Part shown: positions 62,264 to 64,000 of the stretch, piece after piece | Layout of the letters: each line of letters opens with the position of its first letter | Position numbering within the stretch: position 1 is the stretch's first letter | Origin: Pseudomonas pisciculturae | GTDB taxonomy: Bacteria > Pseudomonadota > Gammaproteobacteria > Pseudomonadales > Pseudomonadaceae | DNA length: 64,000 bases | NCBI RefSeq assembly: GCF_015461805.1 | Contig: NZ_JACVZE010000005.1 | Location: forward strand, 496,001-560,000 | Direction of reading: 5' to 3' | Notes under the pieces: model-generated | Database searches by the model: none | What the model saw: the letters and a program-made list of their open reading frames with translations, nothing else | What the model was told of the DNA's origin: nothing | Program-made: the position numbers and the translations under genes

Positions 62264-64000
62264 ATGATCGAGATCCGTTCTTTTCGTGATCTGCTGCGCT
62301 TGTTCTTCATCTTCCGGCGTGAGTTCAAACTGGCGGCGATTGCCGCGCTGGTGATCATCCTGCTGGGGGCTTTTTTACTGCCGGCCAAGTACGAGTCCAC
62401 CGCGCGCTTGCTGGTCAAACCAGGGCGTGATTCCACCCTGCCCATCGAGATCAGCAACCGCCAGGCGCTGGTGATGCAGAGCACCCAGCGTGACCCGATT
62501 GTCGACGAAGAGCGCCTGCTCACCGGTCGGCCGATTGTGCGTGCGGTGGCCGAGCATTATCTGGAAGTGGTTAACAACGCGCCGCCGCCGGAAGGCTTCG
62601 TCAAGCGCACCAAGTATTACGTAAAAAGCGCAGTGGGCGGGGTGTTCGACGGCATTCGCGTGGTGCTGGAAAGCATCGGCATCATCGAAAAAACCACACC
62701 CGTGGAGCGTTTGGCCGCGGGCCTGGAAAAGAGCTTTGACGTCAGCCACGCCGCCGGCTCCACAGTGATGGACATCAGCTTCACCTGGAGCGACCCGGAG
62801 ATTGCCCAGGCGATCGTCAAGGACTGGGTCGAGACCTACGTCAACGAACGCACCCAGGCCTTGGGGCGCAAGAGCCTGTACGTTTTCTACGAAGGCCAGG
62901 TGAGCAACAGCGCCACCGAGATCAAGAGTTACAAAGAACAGATCCTCACGCACCTGAACAAGATCGGCGCGGCGAGCATTACCGACCGCCTCGAAGACTT
63001 GTCCGAGCGCATCAACGTGCTGCGTGGCGAAGCCTTCAACACCACGCGGCTGATCGCCTCCTCCGACAGCGCCATTGCGAGCACCCGCGAACAGCTCAAA
63101 GGCCAGCCCAAGGAAGTGACCACGGTGCGCCAGATCGCACTCAACCCTCAGCAACAAGACTTGCGTCGCCTGCTCAACCAGAAGTTTCTGGAAAAAGCCG
63201 ACATGATGCGCACCTACACCGACAACGCGCCGCCCGTCAAAGCGCTGGATGCGTCGATTCGTGCGATGCAGGCGCAAGTCGCCAGCGAAAGCCCGACCGT
63301 GCAGGCTTCGGAAAACCGTGCGCCCAACACCCTGGAGATCCACCTGCAGCGGGTGCTGCTGGATGAAACCAGCAACAACAAGGCGCTGCGTACCCAACTG
63401 GTGCAGCAGGAAAAACAACTGCTGAACCTCGACGCACAACGCAAGGAAGCCCTGGAGATTGAACCGGAACTGGCGCGTCTGTCCCGCGAGCTGAACGCCA
63501 CCGAGCGCAACTACACGCTGTACGTCGACAACCTGGAAAAATCGCGCATCGACCGTGAGTTGGATAACAGCCAGATCAGCAACATCGCAGTGATTGAAGA
63601 AGCCACCCTGAACCCGGGCCGCATCTTCCCCAAAACCCTGGTGATGCTGCTGTTGGCGATCCCGTTTGCCATCGTTGTCGGCCTGCTGGTGATCTACCTG
63701 TGCTACCTGCTGGACCAGCGTATTCACGACGGCGGCCTGGTGGAGCGCAAGTTCGGCCTGCGCTTGTGGACCACCCTGCCGGAGTTGGACACCACCACCG
63801 CACAGAGCACCAACGCGTTCAATGCGAGCATTTACAGGCTATATAGCTTGCTCAAGCCCGACCGTATCGCCGAACAGGGCCTGACCCTCGGGCTGACCTC
63901 GGCGCGCCACGGCGAAGGCGTGACCTTTGTGGTGGAGCATCTGCGCCAATTGCTGCTGGAAAATGGCGTGAATGTGCGGGTCGGCGGCCTGGCCCCGGCC
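62264..64000 (+). CDS. pslE: PslE, chain-length/Wzz-type protein (3' end beyond the window)
   Basis: 579 residues are visible and the frame is open at the window end. An N-terminal Wzz domain with TM1 (LAAIAALVIILLGAFLLPA) precedes long periplasmic coiled coils (QILTHLNKIGAASITDRLED, LRTQLVQQEKQLLNLDAQRK) and a second TM near 460-485 (LVMLLLAIPFAIVVGLLVIY). The start of a C-terminal kinase-like region (LTLGLTSARHGEGVTFVVEH) follows. ATG 62264 with GGAG upstream. Confidence 0.9.
   Translation, partial: MIEIRSFRDLLRLFFIFRREFKLAAIAALVIILLGAFLLPAKYESTARLLVKPGRDSTLPIEISNRQALVMQSTQRDPIVDEERLLTGRPIVRAVAEHYLEVVNNAPPPEGFVKRTKYYVKSAVGGVFDGIRVVLESIGIIEKTTPVERLAAGLEKSFDVSHAAGSTVMDISFTWSDPEIAQAIVKDWVETYVNERTQALGRKSLYVFYEGQVSNSATEIKSYKEQILTHLNKIGAASITDRLEDLSERINVLRGEAFNTTRLIASSDSAIASTREQLKGQPKEVTTVRQIALNPQQQDLRRLLNQKFLEKADMMRTYTDNAPPVKALDASIRAMQAQVASESPTVQASENRAPNTLEIHLQRVLLDETSNNKALRTQLVQQEKQLLNLDAQRKEALEIEPELARLSRELNATERNYTLYVDNLEKSRIDRELDNSQISNIAVIEEATLNPGRIFPKTLVMLLLAIPFAIVVGLLVIYLCYLLDQRIHDGGLVERKFGLRLWTTLPELDTTTAQSTNAFNASIYRLYSLLKPDRIAEQGLTLGLTSARHGEGVTFVVEHLRQLLLENGVNVRVGGLAPA

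Noticed and set aside
1..64000. tRNA, rRNA, insertion sequence, integrase or prophage
   Set aside because: None was recognised when reading both strands; the REP elements are the only mobile-like sequences.

Overview
The window is a piece of a Pseudomonas chromosome, most likely from the P. fluorescens group. This rests on high-GC coding, fluorescens-type REP elements (GTGGGAGCGGGCTTGCCCGC) between genes, and gene families and gene order that match Pseudomonas. The block from about 9.9 to 20.1 kb follows, as I remember it, the P. aeruginosa PAO1 order PA2652-PA2666: a CtpM-like chemoreceptor, a YuiF-type transporter, a TlpQ-like chemoreceptor, a BqsRS-like two-component system with two PepSY proteins, and queD. 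All identifications come from reading the sequence; no database search was possible.

Layout. 0-9.7 kb is housekeeping and transport: nhaR, an MFS exporter, sstT, a DUF1993 protein, yceH, an AroE-like dehydrogenase, small secreted or hypothetical proteins, an AI-2E family protein and the tRNA hydroxylation protein trhP. 9.9-18.5 kb is sensing: two chemoreceptors around a transporter, then a translationally coupled PepSY-PepSY-regulator-kinase operon. 18.6-24.8 kb holds a patatin, queD, a Nudix hydrolase and a cytosine salvage operon (codB, a PucR regulator, codA). 24.8-30.6 kb is an orphan type VI secretion island (vgrG, DUF4123 adaptor, lipoprotein probably giving immunity, class 3 lipase effector). 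30.9-33.2 kb is a divergent pair: a DapF-fold protein with both catalytic cysteines changed to serine, and an MFS transporter. 33.2-35.9 kb holds a frameshifted gene and an intact gene that share a helical repeat module; the intact one carries five Pro/Cys-rich 16-residue repeats. 36.1-40.1 kb is the ferric citrate system fecA-fecR-fecI.

40.2-48.2 kb is the most unusual part. Eight tightly packed genes run from one good sigma70-like promoter: HAD phosphatase, transaldolase-like enzyme, sulfotransferase, SDR, NAD(P)-binding dehydrogenase, glycine-N-methyltransferase-like enzyme, MFS exporter and a stand-alone APS kinase. A CGNR zinc-finger regulator lies just downstream behind a long hairpin that can hide its ribosome binding site. 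The set reads as a pathway for a small, sulfated, N-methylated sugar-derived product that I cannot match to any known cluster.

48.3-57.0 kb carries a glucose-dehydrogenase-like SDR with a GH15 glucanase, an isochorismatase/GNAT/TerB-BRCT/VOC string, an epoxide-hydrolase-like enzyme, a GlxA-type regulator divergent from isonitrile hydratase (inhA), and a LysE exporter. 57.6-64.0 kb is the start of the Psl exopolysaccharide operon (pslA-pslE, the last cut by the window end), preceded by a long leader with two candidate FleQ boxes and a possible anti-Shine-Dalgarno pairing.
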